The notes below the pieces were generated by a model. The model was given only the letters and a program-made list of their open reading frames with translations, did no database searches and was not told where the DNA came from. A stretch of DNA of 64,000 nucleotides from Gamsiella multidivaricata (Eukaryota; Mortierellomycota; Mortierellomycetes; Mortierellales; Mortierellaceae): positions 1-64,000 of the forward strand of contig NW_026251797.1 in assembly GCF_025024155.1 (NCBI RefSeq). Reading direction: 5' to 3'. Shown piece by piece: positions 43,908 through 56,604 of the stretch (positions are counted from its first letter, which is position 1; each line of letters begins with the position of its first letter). The translations under genes and the position numbers were made by a program.

Positions 43908-45704
43908 TTAACCTCGATGAATCCACTTGATGACCAAGTGCGCGAACCAAGTCCCTTCTAACACGACCCAGCGCACCATAGCCTCGATAACGATACAGTC
44001 CACCACGCCAGAATAAAGACCCAGAATCCCATCTCTGCGAATCGATCGTATCCAGCAATCCCAGAACCCGGAATAGGGCGTCGGTAAGACTCCGATCCCT
44101 GGGAACGTTCCGCCCTGGGCAGAGACGCGACACGCCACAGTATCGAGCGGATACAGCAGCACGCGTGTGATCATGCTACTGGTCATCGCACAGACCATCT
44201 CTGGATAAAACTCTTGCAGCAGGGTAGGGTTCCGAGGCGTAACCGTCGATAGGTACCGGAGTCCTCTTCTCGCCCGATTGACGGCCACGGTGTTCGTGGA
44301 GCTCGGAGCATTGGATGAGGTGTAGGTCGGCATTGCGGCCATGATCGTGGCCGAGATCTCGGTCGCGGTCACGGCTGTCATCGTTCCATTCTCGGAAGGC
44401 GATGGTGGTTGCTGTTGCTGGCCGCCCCGATGCGCTGCTGCCGTCGATGCGGGTCGTCGGCTGGGCGACGCTGATGATGAAGACGACCCAAAAGCATCTG
44501 TGATATTCCTAGAATCAGGCCCGCTGGTTGTGCTTAGAGGCATGGCTGACAGCAACGGTGGAGGCGATGGTGGTGACACGCCCGATTTGGATGATTTCTT
44601 CCTTGTAAAAAAGCTGGCGGGGACCAATTTGGGGTAGATCCATCGGAAGATCCAGGTCTGGATGATTTCAAAGAGCAAGTTCAAGATATACGATGGGAGT
44701 ACCGTGGAGTAGAGCGGCAGAATGCTTGGAGACCGGCCTCGGCTGTAAAAGAGGCCGATAAGGTCATGGACATAGTCGATCGCAAAGGTCTTGAGGAGGT
44801 AAAAGTAAGACGAGTTGGCGGGCCAAGGTCCAGTGCGAGAGTCCATTCTGAGGAGCAAGGAGTTCCGGAGGAGCGGATAGAGGGGTATATAAAGAAGGAA
44901 CTCGACTCTATGGTTTCATTTCCGTAGCATAAAAAGCGGCGGAAGATATCAGTAAGAGAGCACGAGCTGTAGGAGGAGACGTATGTGTGATGAAAGAACA
45001 AAGGGCTTCGCGGGGTCATACATCCGCGTTGAGAGATAGATCATGGCCTTGGGGAGGACTTTGCGTGATCGCTGTCGAAGTCGTCCAATGATGCTGTTGA
45101 GAAAGGCCTCGTAAAAGATGGTGCAAGTGTGGCAGATCATGCTGCACGGCATCCCGTACCAGATCCCCAGGACTCCTTGTGATCGATATACTTGTCGAAG
45201 ATATTGAAAAGAGGATCGGGGCGATGTCTCTGGGAAGAGCTTTGGAAACACCTATTCAGCATGGACACAAGAAGAAATTGGCGTCAATTTTATGTGCCTG
45301 TGTTGAATATCAAACTTCGACGTCCAGATTTTGGGGCGTGTAAGGGAACGTTCTAAATGCTCGTGAAGTACCTGGTGCCTGTCGCGGATCCCAAAGAATG
45401 GATAGCATCCAATGTTATTGAGGGTCAACGAGGTAACGACGAGGATGAAGCCGCTCTTGTTCTCGGCTGTCTCGTCGCGGATGCTGGGTGCGGGCAGATA
45501 AACGGTCGTCCCGAGGATGTCGCGCTCTGCCTCAGTCACGTCCCGCTGTCTGGCAAGTATCTTGGCAATGTTGACCTCATTGTCATCGTGATCCTCGCCG
45601 TGGTTCTGGTCGTGGTCGTTGCTGGTGATATGACTCTCATCCTGGGTCTCCGGTAAGGGGTTGTGTGTACCAAAGGCCAGGGTCCAGATTGCGCTCAGCA
45701 CCAT
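43908..45704 (-). CDS. SLC25A46/Ugo1-like mitochondrial outer-membrane carrier
   Basis: Three exons: 45704-45372, 45251-45022 and 44847-43908; 500 residues. Carrier-type segments follow SLC25A46 in order: SGFILVVTSLTLNNIGCYPFF, then YRSQGVLGIWYGMPCSMICHT, NSSYFYLLKTFAIDYVHDLIG, YILNLLFEIIQTWIF, and the strongest block MVCAMTSSMITRVLLYPLDTVACRVS, which contains the P-L-D/E-T motif used instead of the usual PX[DE]XX[KR]. RRDGILGLYSGVVDCIVIEA ends the last repeat. Family members sit in the outer membrane and support fusion, cristae and ER-mitochondria lipid exchange. An inserted Ser/Thr-rich linker of about 130 residues separates the second and third carrier parts. The true start could lie further upstream, where coding-like text exists. 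Confidence 0.7.
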
Positions 45705-46091
45705 GGGTGATTTACCGTAGTCGTCTTTGCACTAGTCTGCTAAAAGTATTACTGTTTGCCTGTTGTCGTTATTGTCATGTCCTGCCTTTCATCGAGTTGT
45801 AAGCGAGGTGCCATCACCTCGAGAAGGGCTCCATACTCGCCCATTCTCCTGGCCAGGGGCGAGGGACCCATTTTCAAAGCCACGCTAGCAGACTCGCTTC
45901 CAAAATCCACGCATGGTCTCCTGCAAACGTTCCGCCGTGTCATCATCAGGAAACAGATCAGTTTTTCTAACATCCACATCAACCTCAGGAAGAGCGGAGC
46001 ATAATACATAATACAGACAGGAGCAGGAGCCTCTACTTTCACCAATTACACAAAGAAGCAAGGAAGCACATTAGCACACATCTTTAATACC
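45705..46091. promoter_or_regulatory. Divergent interval between SLC25A46-like and MED19 genes
   Basis: This 387 bp stretch separates the two start codons. On the minus strand it contains coding-like text in two frames (LPEVDVDVRKTDLFPDDD and LARRMGEYGALLEVMAPRL), which could be an unassigned 5' exon of the carrier gene or a leader. Otherwise it must serve as shared promoter. Confidence 0.4.
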
Positions 46092-47455
46092 ATGGCGGAC
46101 AGTGGGGATACTGCCGCGAAACCAACACCAGCATCAGCACCCAGCTCGCCAAAGCTGTATTACATCAAAGAAGCGCGAGGTACCGCAAGTGAAATCTCAT
46201 CAGCACCATCGACTGTTCAAAATGGTCGTTTGCAAACTGCCATTCTGATCCGACTGTCTTGTCTTCTGGAATAGCCAAGTCGGTACCACAGCAATTTACC
46301 GGAAGTCATGATCTTATGACCACCTTCAACCTCCTACCGCTCTACAACCAATATGTCAAGCAGAAGACAAAGAATAACGAGGACCTACCACCAATAGAGC
46401 CGACCTATTTTCCGTTCATCAGCGACCTACCAGGTACAGATATAGAACGTCGCCGGGAATGACCTTGCTAGCTTTCAAGTATCGAACAGGATGCAACGAC
46501 ATATGATACTCAATTGACCAATTGCTCTCTATCCTCATATGGACCTTTAATATGTCTCTGGTCTGACCTGCAGGAAAGAATGCAATAAGACCAGGAAACT
46601 ATATTCGAGCCTTATTGGAGGCGCCAGAAAAGAGTTACGGTCCCATTCACCCATTTGCGTCGTCGACAATCCGAGACGGTTTCACTCTTCGTCCAGGGCC
46701 TGTACCAGGGGTAAATGTCTTTTGCAGATTTTTTTTTTTTTTGTTACATCCATGAACCCTGTGAGGAAAAGTGCTGGGTTGTTAACGATGTATGCGCTCC
46801 GGCGTTTCTTATATTTTCAGTTTGACAGCTCAGTCCTTGGTACGGATGAAGATGGCGCCTACAAGCAAATAGTCAAGGATCTACCAGTAGCAGGAGATTC
46901 TCTTAAGGCCATCAACAACACAGTGACAGGACTGGGTGTGGCAGGATACGCGGATCTGAATTCTGTGCCGCTAAGTGGTTCTCCTGCACCATCATCCCAT
47001 AGCCAGCAGCATCACCAGGGGAGCCACAGCCACAGCCATAATCATGGCGACAGAGGCGAGCGTGGAGATGGCGACGGCAGTCGAGAACATAGACACAAGA
47101 AGAAGGTAAGCAATTGTGCATAGAATGCACGTTCTTTTAACAAAAGTTCTTTTTAAAGAATCCATAAGAGCTAACAAGATCCGTTTTCTCTATACAGAAA
47201 AAGAAGAGAAAGCACGAACACGATCATGAGCACACTCATCATGAAGGCGAAGGCGACACTGAACACCGCAAGAAGAAGAAAAGGAAAAAGGTACTGTAGT
47301 TTGTTCTTTTCTTATTGTGGAGCAATCGATGACTGGATATGGATTTACTAACCTAGCATCAATGTACGTTTGTCCCTTTCCCATTATGCTACTATTAGGA
47401 ACGGGAGGAACATGGAGAGTACGGCGAGCATGGTGAACATATTGACATTGTTTAG
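46092..47455 (+). CDS. MED19: Mediator complex subunit 19
   Basis: Six exons: 46092-46179, 46275-46433, 46574-46710, 46821-47105, 47198-47290 and 47399-47455; 272 residues. The head-module core reads FTGSHDLMTTFNLLPLYNQY, FPFISDLPGK, NYIRALLEAPEKSYGPIHPF and IRDGFTLRPGPVPG, matching animal MED19 (TGS-x-LI, DLPG, LI-x-x-P, GF-x-L-x-x-GPLPE). A His/Ser/Gly-rich segment and a strongly basic Lys/His tail with KKKK blocks follow, as in other MED19 proteins. MED19 connects the Mediator head and middle modules and activators with RNA polymerase II. The final two exons consist almost wholly of the charged tail and are supported by clean splice sites. Confidence 0.88.
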
Positions 47456-47606
47456 CATATGTGTTTTCTAGACCTCCCCCTGAATAAAGCAGCGGGCAAA
47501 TAAAGAAAAACATATAAAAACCAACACCTGAACTTTGGGGGGTGGGGAACGAGCCTTTCCGTTGTTTCGCATTCATTCACCAATCCCCTGTTCAACTTCA
47601 TTTCCC

Positions 47607-49524
47607 ATGATGACCGCCTATGAAGGACCTCGCAAGCTGACCCTCGGCGAAAACCCTGTCATCATCAAATGTAACCCATTTGGTCATTCCCCTTCGGTGC
47701 TCATGTCATACAGCCTCAAATACGTGAACTAACCGAACAACGTCCTTTGTCTTTGTCTCTGTCTTCGTTTGTATAGTCAAGTGTGCAGGAACCAACCTTC
47801 GCGTGTCGATTGCTCAAGTACCAACCTTCAATGAACTCTGCTTCATGGTCCAGCGGCTCTTTCGTTCCGCACTCTCCTCAAACCTGGACAACCTAATCCT
47901 GCGATATGAGGATGAAGGTAAGGGTTCCAATCCATTATGTTGGAGCCCTTTTTTTTTTTGTGTCTCTGCTGTGCTCTCGTTTTCAATGTCTGATTCGCTT
48001 ACATGTTCAAATCCAAACGCGCGTTGTACGCCGTTGTTAGACGGCGACCTGGTTACCATCCAAGACGATGCAGATATCACGCATGCAGTTTTGCTTTCAC
48101 CACTCCTGAAGCTAACAGTGAATGGTAAGCCGACACAGATACCCCCGTTTTTTTTTTCTTTTTTTCATGCATCGACCACAATGCAACGACGACCTCCTTG
48201 GAAGAGTCGACCGTGTGACTGAGCTAACCCCTTACTGCGCCATTTTTTTTTTTTTCGGTGTTTCATGCGTAACAATAGACAAAGTGACCCATCCAGTCGT
48301 GTTGCCTATAGAGCATCTCCCCAAGACCCTCGGGGGCATGGACGAGAAGCAGACCATTGCAGCGGTTACTGCGGCTCTAATCGATCTCCAGGAACGAATT
48401 GGCCGCGCTGTACTGGTGATCCAGTCTCAGCATCCTGCTGCTGCTGCTGCCGCTCTTTTCAACGGCAATGGCGGCGATACAGCCTCGACGACAAACTCGA
48501 GAGCTGGAGGAAGACAGCAGGAGAGTGCGAATACCGGCCATAAGGCAGCACAAGACCGCGGGTTTACGGCGCTGGATTCGACCCCGCTCGTTCTTTCGGT
48601 AGAGTCCCTAGGTAAGCTATAACATTTCCATGAAGACCAAATGTTTTTACTGACTGGTTCTTGTCGGTGCCGTATCCTTGTGAATCAGCTTCTTACTGCT
48701 TCTTCAATGGCTGCACTATAGACCAGCTGCTCGCACCACGGAAGAGTCTTGTCCAGCAGACGAGCGTATCCAGCCAAGCATCGCATCAAAATGCGCTGTC
48801 GCCATCTACGGTTAACCAAGCGGCAACACAGCCGACGACCTTGACGAATATAGGTTCTCAGTTGCAGCAACAGCCACAGCAGCAGCAACAGCCGCAACCA
48901 CAGCCGCAACCACAACCACAGCAGCAATATCAGCAGCAACAACAGAATATGGCATCCATGTCCTCCCAGCCTTGGACTCCTCAACCAAACCAGGAATCCA
49001 GCACTATGCAACAACAACAGCCTTCACCTGCTCCTACAGGTGTACCAGGCTCGTCCTTCCCACAGCAATGTAATCAACAATACCCTCCTCAGCAACAGCA
49101 GCAGCAGCATCAACAGGCAATGCCATTTGGACAATATACCGCAAGCAATGTGCCCCAGCAACAACAACAGCAAGCGCAAGCACAATTCCAAGCAGGCCAA
49201 GTCCAGACTCAAGGACAGCGGCAAGCCCTTCCTCAAGAACAGCAACAGCAACAGCAGTACATGACTCAGAACCAGGGCTACCAACAAGCCCAACAGCCGT
49301 TACCTGGACATGCCGTGCAAGTCCCCCCACAGCAGCAACAACTGACGCAGTCGCAACAGGCGCCATACATGCAGATCGCGTACTCGCCAAGTCTATCTGT
49401 GCAACAGCCACGGTTTTCGAACCATGGAGCGTATAGTCCAGCCGCGACTGTAGCTACATCGGGCGGAAGCACGCCATTTGTGCGAAACAGTAGTTTATAT
49501 ATGTCGCAACAGCAACAACAATAA
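47607..49524 (+). CDS. TFG-like protein: PB1 domain plus Gln/Pro-rich tail
   Basis: Five exons: 47607-47670, 47777-47917, 48041-48124, 48279-48611 and 48722-49524; 474 residues. An N-terminal PB1 domain (IIKFKCAGTNLRVSIAQVP, ELCFMVQRLFRSAL, LILRYEDEDGDLVTIQDDADI, LLSPLLKLTVN) aligns with human TFG, including the acidic OPCA-type YEDEDGDLVTI loop restored by splicing. A short helical part with ALIDLQERIGRAVL corresponds to the TFG coiled coil. The remaining 250 residues are Gln/Pro/Ser-rich. TFG self-assembles at ER exit sites and organises COPII carriers. Only the first section is globular; the tail is inferred to be disordered and condensate-prone. Two adjacent ATGs open the frame. Confidence 0.8.
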
Positions 49525-50146
49525 CAGAATTGAGGAGTGGAATAGAGGGATAGCAGCGATGGCTATCCAAGGGGAGACGGGAAAGTTGTTGTCGTTGGTG
49601 TTTTTTTTTTTTTTGTGTTATTGTATTTAAGTCTGCACATGGCGCCAAAGGGAAATTGTTGCAATAAAGATATTCAGATATTCAGAATCCTTCATACAGT
49701 CAGAATGTATTCGTTGTCTTCCGGTATGCTGTTCTTTGAATATCGGTACTGAAAAGACCCCTTTGGATTTATACCATCGATAAGACTTTGTCTGTCCCAA
49801 CATGCGTGTATTATTCAAACATCATACAAGTCAGTCAGGGCTTGCATGATATCTACGCGTCGAGAAGCAAAAAAAAAAAAGTTCGCGCGACGCGTATGAA
49901 TCTGACCCAAAAAGGAAGGAGCCTACTCTAACAATCTATGGGTCACGGGAAAGGGGGAAGTCAAGTAAGCAGCGACCAGCTGAGAAGGAGCACCACAAAA
50001 AAAAAGGGGAGGGAGGTGGGGAGTGAGTTGAGCATCGCATTAAACTCACGCTACGCCAGTTACCCTTCAACCACGACCGCATCAAGCATCAACCCAACCC
50101 AAGACCAATCCGACATCTTTACAGGAAACCGAAATCGTACACCATC
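49525..50146. other. Intergenic region between the TFG-like and RNase kappa genes
   Basis: 622 bp with presumed 3' UTR, then promoter. A T run (49600-49614) and short A tracts are present; no gene is recognised. Confidence 0.4.
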
Positions 50147-50747
50147 ATGAAGCCCATGTTCTCGGCCGGCCACGCAACGTGCTGCACCATCCTATCTGTC
50201 TTTGGAGTGATCTTCCTGGGGACCATGTCCTTTCTCTTCTCCTTACCAGCCGAGTCCTTGACCCATACCGTCAACGACCCCGATAATCCTGCCGAGGTCG
50301 CCAAGGCCTGCTTGACCGCCACGGCCTTCTATGGATTCATGATCCTCTTCTGTGGTTGCCAGGTAACAGACCAGTGTCCAAAGACAAAAAAGAAAAAAAA
50401 GGATTGCCTACGAGTGTGACGTCGAGCAGTTTGGATAGGAATGCTGGAGAGGTCGACTTTCTTACAGTTTGAACGAAAGGAAGCAATGGATGACAGGACT
50501 ACGAACAGACAGGAGTACCAAAATGGCATGAAAGCGGCCTAGAAGGAGAAAAAAAAAAGGATGAGGCAGTAAAAGTGTACTGGATGGACAAAGCAAACGG
50601 GAGCCGGCAGTCGAAACGGCATTCAAGGATCCTCTTTCAATCCTTTTTTCTGCCCGCTAACACCAAGACTCGTTTTCTTATTTCCTAATATCCTAATAGA
50701 GCTGGTTGAACAAGCGGGAAGAGCGTGCACAAATTCAGTTGCAATAA
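50147..50747 (+). CDS. RNase kappa / V-ATPase f-subunit family protein
   Basis: Two exons: 50147-50362 and 50700-50747, separated by an unusually long 337 bp intron; 87 residues. The N-terminal half matches the yeast Ypr170w-b (V-ATPase f subunit) and animal RNASEK family: FSAGHATCCTILSVFGVIFLG is the first membrane helix, a luminal NDPDNPAEVAKAC segment follows, and FYGFMILFCGCQ is the second helix. Exon 2 adds SWLNKREERAQIQLQ, the expected short basic cytosolic tail. The protein is a small two-helix subunit in the Vo sector of the vacuolar ATPase. Without splicing the tail would be a lysine run with no family resembl ance, so the intron is preferred. Confidence 0.8.
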
Positions 50748-51012
50748 AAAGTCGTCTTTTTATTCAAGGAATCTACATTGGTATAATCGCTTTGCTGAGA
50801 TAGCAGTGATGCCTTGCTATTAATATTTTTTGTCCGCACACTGATCCCAGTTGCCTTCAGACCTGTGCATCGATGCACCCGCTAAGAATGTTTATTTTCG
50901 ACATGTCTGCAAATGTGTTCATAAAGTCTTTGAACAAATCCTCGATGCGCCAATAAGCAAGAAAACGACATCATAAGCACTATGTGTATTAAACAAAGGC
51001 GATGGGAAGAAG

Positions 51013-51052
<40 letters not shown>

Positions 51053-51277
51053 GAAAAAAAGAAAAAGTGGAGTAAATGTACACGGAGGGAAGAAATGCAG
51101 GTGTAATAGAGGGGACTTTTACTAAAGCAAAAGGAAAAGGATCGAGGAGAAATTGTACAGTTTCGGAAATAGAATAGCGAGAGATAGCAAAATGAAGACA
51201 GTAAAAGAAAAGGCTAGGTAAATTGAAGAAAATAGAAAATAGAAAATAGAAAAGAGATCAAAGAAGCAACTGCTTCT
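50748..51277. other. Convergent spacer with purine-rich low-complexity sequence
   Basis: 530 bp between the RNase kappa and histidine kinase 3' ends. An A/G tract dominated by AAAAG units runs from about 51011 to 51066, and short repeats of GAAAATA occur near 51228-51250. Nothing coding is seen. Confidence 0.6.
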
Positions 51278-54200
51278 TTACGCATGTGGAATTTGACACG
51301 CTGGATTGATCAGCGTGAGTCCTTCCATGTCGGTGGGCATGCAGCTCGACATCAACGCCCCCAGGATCTATCACAGCATTCACAAAGGACCCAAACAAGG
51401 ATATCGTAAGCAAATAAGAAATGACCCCACAAAGCAAATAACCATTAAACACAGCACATCATCGCTGGCTTTGCTCACCTTGAGACTGACGGGCTTAGTC
51501 ATATACCCATCCACTCCACACTCAAACGCCAATCGCTTATCCTCGTCCCCTGCCAACCCAGTCAGCGCAAAGATGATCGTCGGGTGATAGCCTCTCCCCT
51601 GCTCCATGTTTGCGTCGACTTCATCCGCGCACGACTCAGTCTCTAGCGGGTGCGACAGCTCAAACTGCTTCGTCATCGACCGCTCAAACTCCCGGATCCG
51701 CTTCGTCGCTATATTACCGTCCATCACCGGCATCTGCAAATCCATCAATACAAAGTCAAACCCGGCCCTACCCTCCCGTCGCCACACCTCTTCCTGGAAC
51801 CGCTCCACCCCTACCTTGCCGTTCTCGGCCTCAACTACACTGATCCCGCGCTTCTTTAGGAACGTTCGCAGAATCATCCGGTTCGTGATATTGTCCTCCA
51901 CAATCAGCACTCGAGGCCATGGCTTCCTAGGCGTCTCACCGCTGCTCTTGATATCTTTGGCAGGATGACCTGTAGTCGTCCCAGTAGTACCAGCAGCCAG
52001 TGCAGACTTGTTTCTCTGCAGCTTCTTTTGCGCTTGGTAGTCCTTCATCGATCGCTGTAATCTATGTTTGGGCGCGCTCTCCTCAATATTGTATTTGGAC
52101 CCCTCCATGCTTACAGTGCCATTCGACACGGATCCTTGAGCAGGCGGTGTTGTAGATTGTACGTTCATGGTCCCCAGTCGGTCCTCAGAGTTAGTGGTGC
52201 TGTTCCTTGGGCGCGACTCTTGATCCGGGGTCTTTACCGAACTGGGTCTCGACTTCTGGGTTCGAGGAGGAAGGACAAGTCCACCTGGAGAATGCGGAGG
52301 GAGTACAGCCATCGTTCGCCGCTCGTTTCCATCCGCCTGGGCTATGGTAGGTAATGCGAGCGATTTTTCGATAGCTGTGCTCGCAGAGAACAGGCGGCTG
52401 TCATGATGAATGCCTAGGGTCGTCCTAGCGATTTGGGGTATGGTCGCTGATCGAGTCAACGGTATTGGATGAAGGCTCATCGATGCCACATCTGACGAAG
52501 AATGTGGCAACTCTTGAGACGAGGACTGCTGGCTAAGGTTCGAGAAGGCAGGCGTGAAGCATTCGCGAAGGCACTGTATCAACTTGACGGGTCCGATTGG
52601 TTTGGTCATGATCACGATGCCGGCCGGGCGTTCAGAATCAATCTGCTTCTCCAGATACGCGTCCACTAACTTTTGAATAACCTTTGTGTTCGGTGGCGAT
52701 GTAAGTACCAAAAGTGGCATTGGGGTCTTGGGGGTCTCGATTTCACCCTCCTTGATCGTTTGATAATATTCAGTCCAGAACGACAAGTAGGTCCTAAGTC
52801 GCGTAACGTCGTCGTTAATAATCAAGAGACCGCAACGAGACTGGTCGTAGAGATCTCTGAGCATGTCCTCGCCAGTGATGTCCTGCTCATCGCCTCTCTC
52901 AACATTCATATTGAGTTGCTGACCCATCATCCGCTCCCCCATAACCTTGAAGAGTCGATCAGAACTAACGGAGTGCTCTCCAGCATAGAACCTACAGGAC
53001 GCTCCATGCCAAGGGCCAATGATATCCCTCAACGACTTGGTCTGGTGGGGCGCAGGAGTGGCCCAGACCAGCACTCTCACTACGCACCCCTTGCCCTCGC
53101 CTTCACTCCAGACTTCCATCCAGCCTCCTAGTTTCTCGACAACTCCCTTGACAAGAGCCATGCCCAGCCCGGTTCCAACCTGAAGTGGATCCTCTTGTGA
53201 GAATGGCTTGAAGAGGTGAGACTGCACAAACTCTGCAGAGATTCCCTTCCCTGTATCGCGCACAGTGAACACAATGGGACGAGCCTCTGGATGTGGAGGT
53301 TTCATTGGGACAGGACTGTCTGTTAAGGCAACGGCCGAGATCTCTACAAACCCGGCTGTTGTGAACTTGATCGCATTCTCCACGAGCTGGCAGTGGGCGC
53401 ACAATAAAAGAATAAAAAAATAAAAAAAAATGAGAAAGGGAAGATCAATGTGTCATTATACCGGTTCATACAAGCAAGCACAGCGGCCAAGTAGATAGAT
53501 ATTTCACTGACCTGGGTCAGAATTCTGGTTATCGATTTAACATCCATGGAGAAATTCCAGTATGTACCCTGACCAGGATCTCTTTCCGGCTCATCCATGG
53601 CCACCATTAGCTCGAGAATCGTCTTACAAGGGGAGCGGATCCTTCGCGCCGTAAATGAGCTGCCCAGGGACTCTGTCGATGAGGTGTATGCGATGCCTTG
53701 TAGTGGGTGATTAAGTGATGTCGCGACATTGGTAGCCGACCCTGCTGTCGAGTTGGATGTGGAAGAGGACAGCGAAGACAGCGAAGGCTTCGACCAGGAC
53801 GGAACCACCATGACATTCTTGTCTGTACAGAGCTTCGCCATCGAATCTGCGACTTTCTGACATAAATCACGGATATCTACGGTTTCCAAAATAGTTTCTC
53901 TCATATCGGGAGAAAGTATCGAAGTGCTATCGCGGCGGGTATCTCGAGCTTCCATGTTGTTATCAGGGTCCAGTTTCGCCAGGTCAATGATGTTGCTTAT
54001 TGTGTCGATCAGATTCTTTCCGGAAGCCTCTGCGGACGAAACCATGGCCATCTGCAAGTCGCTCAATGGTTCTTCTGGATTGGCATAAAGTAGTTCCAGA
54101 ACGCCGAGAATAATGTGAAGAGGCGTTCGAAGCTCGTGTGAGATGCTAAACAAAGTGGAAATTCATGCCAATGCTCGTCAGTATATGCAATCGAGATATT

Positions 54201-56604
54201 GCTCATAGCATACGGGGGATTGATGATTCAACGAATATGTGGACAATCCACGAATGTAACATTCTTACCTCTTGATGAAGATGCCCTTGGCCTTGTCGGC
54301 TGCCTCGACTCGTCGCTTCATGACCTCGGTAACCAGACAAGACCCAAAGTTCTTGAGATAGATTCTCTCATGGAATGAAAATTGCTTGGTGCGTGATGCG
54401 GAAAGAATGACAAAGTACGCCCAAGGCTCCTCCATCGACATGTTGTGAGTTGTCGAAGGGCCCAAGATCGGCACAACCACGGCTGACTGGTACGGTGTAG
54501 CTGCCCCTGACGCAAGTGCCGGCAGCGTTCCCTGGAAGGTATGACATAAATTCTTCCGTCGGGTAGGGTCCTTGAACGTCGAATGGTTCGCGAACGAACC
54601 GAACCTATCGTTCTCGATCGCGTCTTGATCATGCGAATACGTATAGAGGTCTCCTTGTCCTGGAACGCGTGGCGGCTCTGGTATTTCCTCTCGCACATAT
54701 CCGAGCATCTCCTTGATGACAGGCAAGTCTCTTCTCCAGATGGGCTCAATTGCATTCAACAGGGCGTCACCGAGGCGATGGGGCCTACAGCCTACATCCG
54801 TACACACCCATGCCGACTCCTGTCTCTTGGCATACTGGTTCTCCTCATCAAAAACCGGTCTTGCAAATGCCCTATCCTTGCGGGATGAAGCAACGCATGT
54901 CAGCGATGTGTTGGCCTGTTCGGTCTCGACATGGGCTCCTTTCACGACGCCGACGAGATTCTTGCGACGTCCTGCAGCGTCCAAATAGTTCCAGACCACT
55001 GAAGATCCCGAGGGTGGAATGATACACTCGCTGGAGGAGGCCTGTACAAGATAGACGGCGTCCACATTCAGTGTAGCCTGGATCAGCATGCATGCGGAGG
55101 GGAACGCTTTGTCCTGCAGAGAGTTCCCGGTTGTATCTGCCGGTGTCGCTGATGCGGTTGAGGATGCAGATGAAGCCCCATCCTTGGAAGCGGACGCAAA
55201 TGTACTGGAAAGGAAGGTGGGAGATCCTGAAGGGGTAGGGAATGCTGGCTCTGCTGGCGGAGACATTAATGCCGGCTCATCCTGCATACCCAGGCCCGCT
55301 GCTGATGACCCCAAGATCCCGGACGAAGAAGTAGAAAGATCTGATGGCGTTAGGAGAGCTTGTGGTACGGGGCGGAAGGCGAGTGGTTGCCCCTGTCGGT
55401 AATCCTGTGAGGCGACCTCCCTATTGATTGGCGGATCTTTTCCCATGTCTAAACATCCTCGAACCCAGCGTGTCACGTCTCGCATCATACGGTTCCTGAT
55501 ACAAAGCTGGACTTGATCGTTCCACAGCTCCATCTCGCGCATGACAACCGCAGCAAAGTCGACCAGTAGCTCTTTTTCTCTGTTCGAGAACGTTGCCCGC
55601 GGCTCAAAGTCGATAAGACAGAGTGCTCCGACGTTAAGCCCATCTGAAGTCGTTAGTGGAGCACCGGCATAAAACCGAACTGATGGCTCCAAGACGACAG
55701 CAGGCAAGGCTCTGAACCGCCAATCCGCTTTGGTATCGAGAATGACTAAGGGATCATTAGAAGGGCGCAAGATGGTGTGTCCGCAGAATGAATGCTGTCT
55801 AGGGACCTCTGGAAATGTAGTCACGTGCTGGGCTTTGACTGATACACAGCGATGGTCCACCAAGGTGATGACGCATCCTGTGGCATTCATAACGGCTGCC
55901 ACCAACTGCGTGATGCGCTCAAAGTTGGGATCGGCTCCCGTCTGCAAGATCTGAAAGCTGTGTAGTGCTCGTAGGCGCTGCTCCTCGGTTGGTGGTAATG
56001 GAGGCGCCAAGAACGGCAGATATTCATATGGAGGACCAACATATGGTGGCGAGGGTAGAAGTGATGTTTCTAACTTTGGCCTTGGGATAGGATAGTCCGC
56101 AGGAAATTGCCCTCGTCGGTAATGGTAAAGAAAGTCGTCCCATGATTCGCAGTCCTTGTCCAGCGAAGTACGACATATCAATTCAAAGCGGTTGATGTTA
56201 TCGGCCGAGGGCTGAGGCGACATCCCACCGTGCGAAACTGGTGTTGAACAGGTGGAGTTAGATGTCATAGTCGGAGAAAATTGTCCTGGAGAGTGTGATG
56301 AACGACTGAAGCTTCGAACAGTTTGTGCGAGTCGTTCAGCAAGTGCCGAGGCAGAAAGTTTTGAAGAAGTGCTGATCCCTGGCTCGGATATCCGGCGGGT
56401 CCTTGATTCGTTGACTTTGAGCTGATCCACGCTGGTCTCGACGCCGGCCTTGTTGTTCCGTGAAAAGGTCTTTCCCGAAATCGAGGTCGGGGCCAGTCCT
56501 AGGCTCGATTCTCCAACGGCTGAATCGGCGACTCCTTGCTCTGCTCTTGGTAGTCGAAGACTTGTTCCCTCGGATTTGCGTCTCTGCACGGACTTGTGCT
56601 GCAT
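51278..56604 (-). CDS. Hybrid sensor histidine kinase with GAF domain and receiver
   Basis: Four exons: 56604-54269, 54145-53512, 53386-51479 and 51367-51278; 1655 residues. A Ser-rich N-terminus is followed by a GAF domain at about residues 205-375 (TGCVITLVDHRCVSVKAQ, HSFCGHTILRPSNDP, VRFYAGAPLTTSDGLNVGALCLID). The kinase core has the H-box SISHELRTP with H782, created across the first splice junction. The ATPase domain shows VENAIKFT (N994), DTGKGIS and GTGLGMALVKG. A receiver domain begins with RVLIVEDNITNRMIL, has D1539 in LMDLQMPVMDG and K1621 in YMTKPVS. This is a cytosolic phosphorelay kinase of the fungal hybrid type feeding Ypd1-like and response-regulator proteins, often in osmotic or oxidative stress. 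No membrane segment or PAS domain is seen. The signal is unknown. The start chosen is the first ATG in frame. Confidence 0.88.

Noticed and set aside
50361..50419. Unspliced Lys-rich C-terminus for the RNase kappa-like protein
   Set aside because: The downstream exon (50700-50747) gives the family-like short basic tail after an in-frame GT-AG intron; the read-through tail is an A-run artefact.
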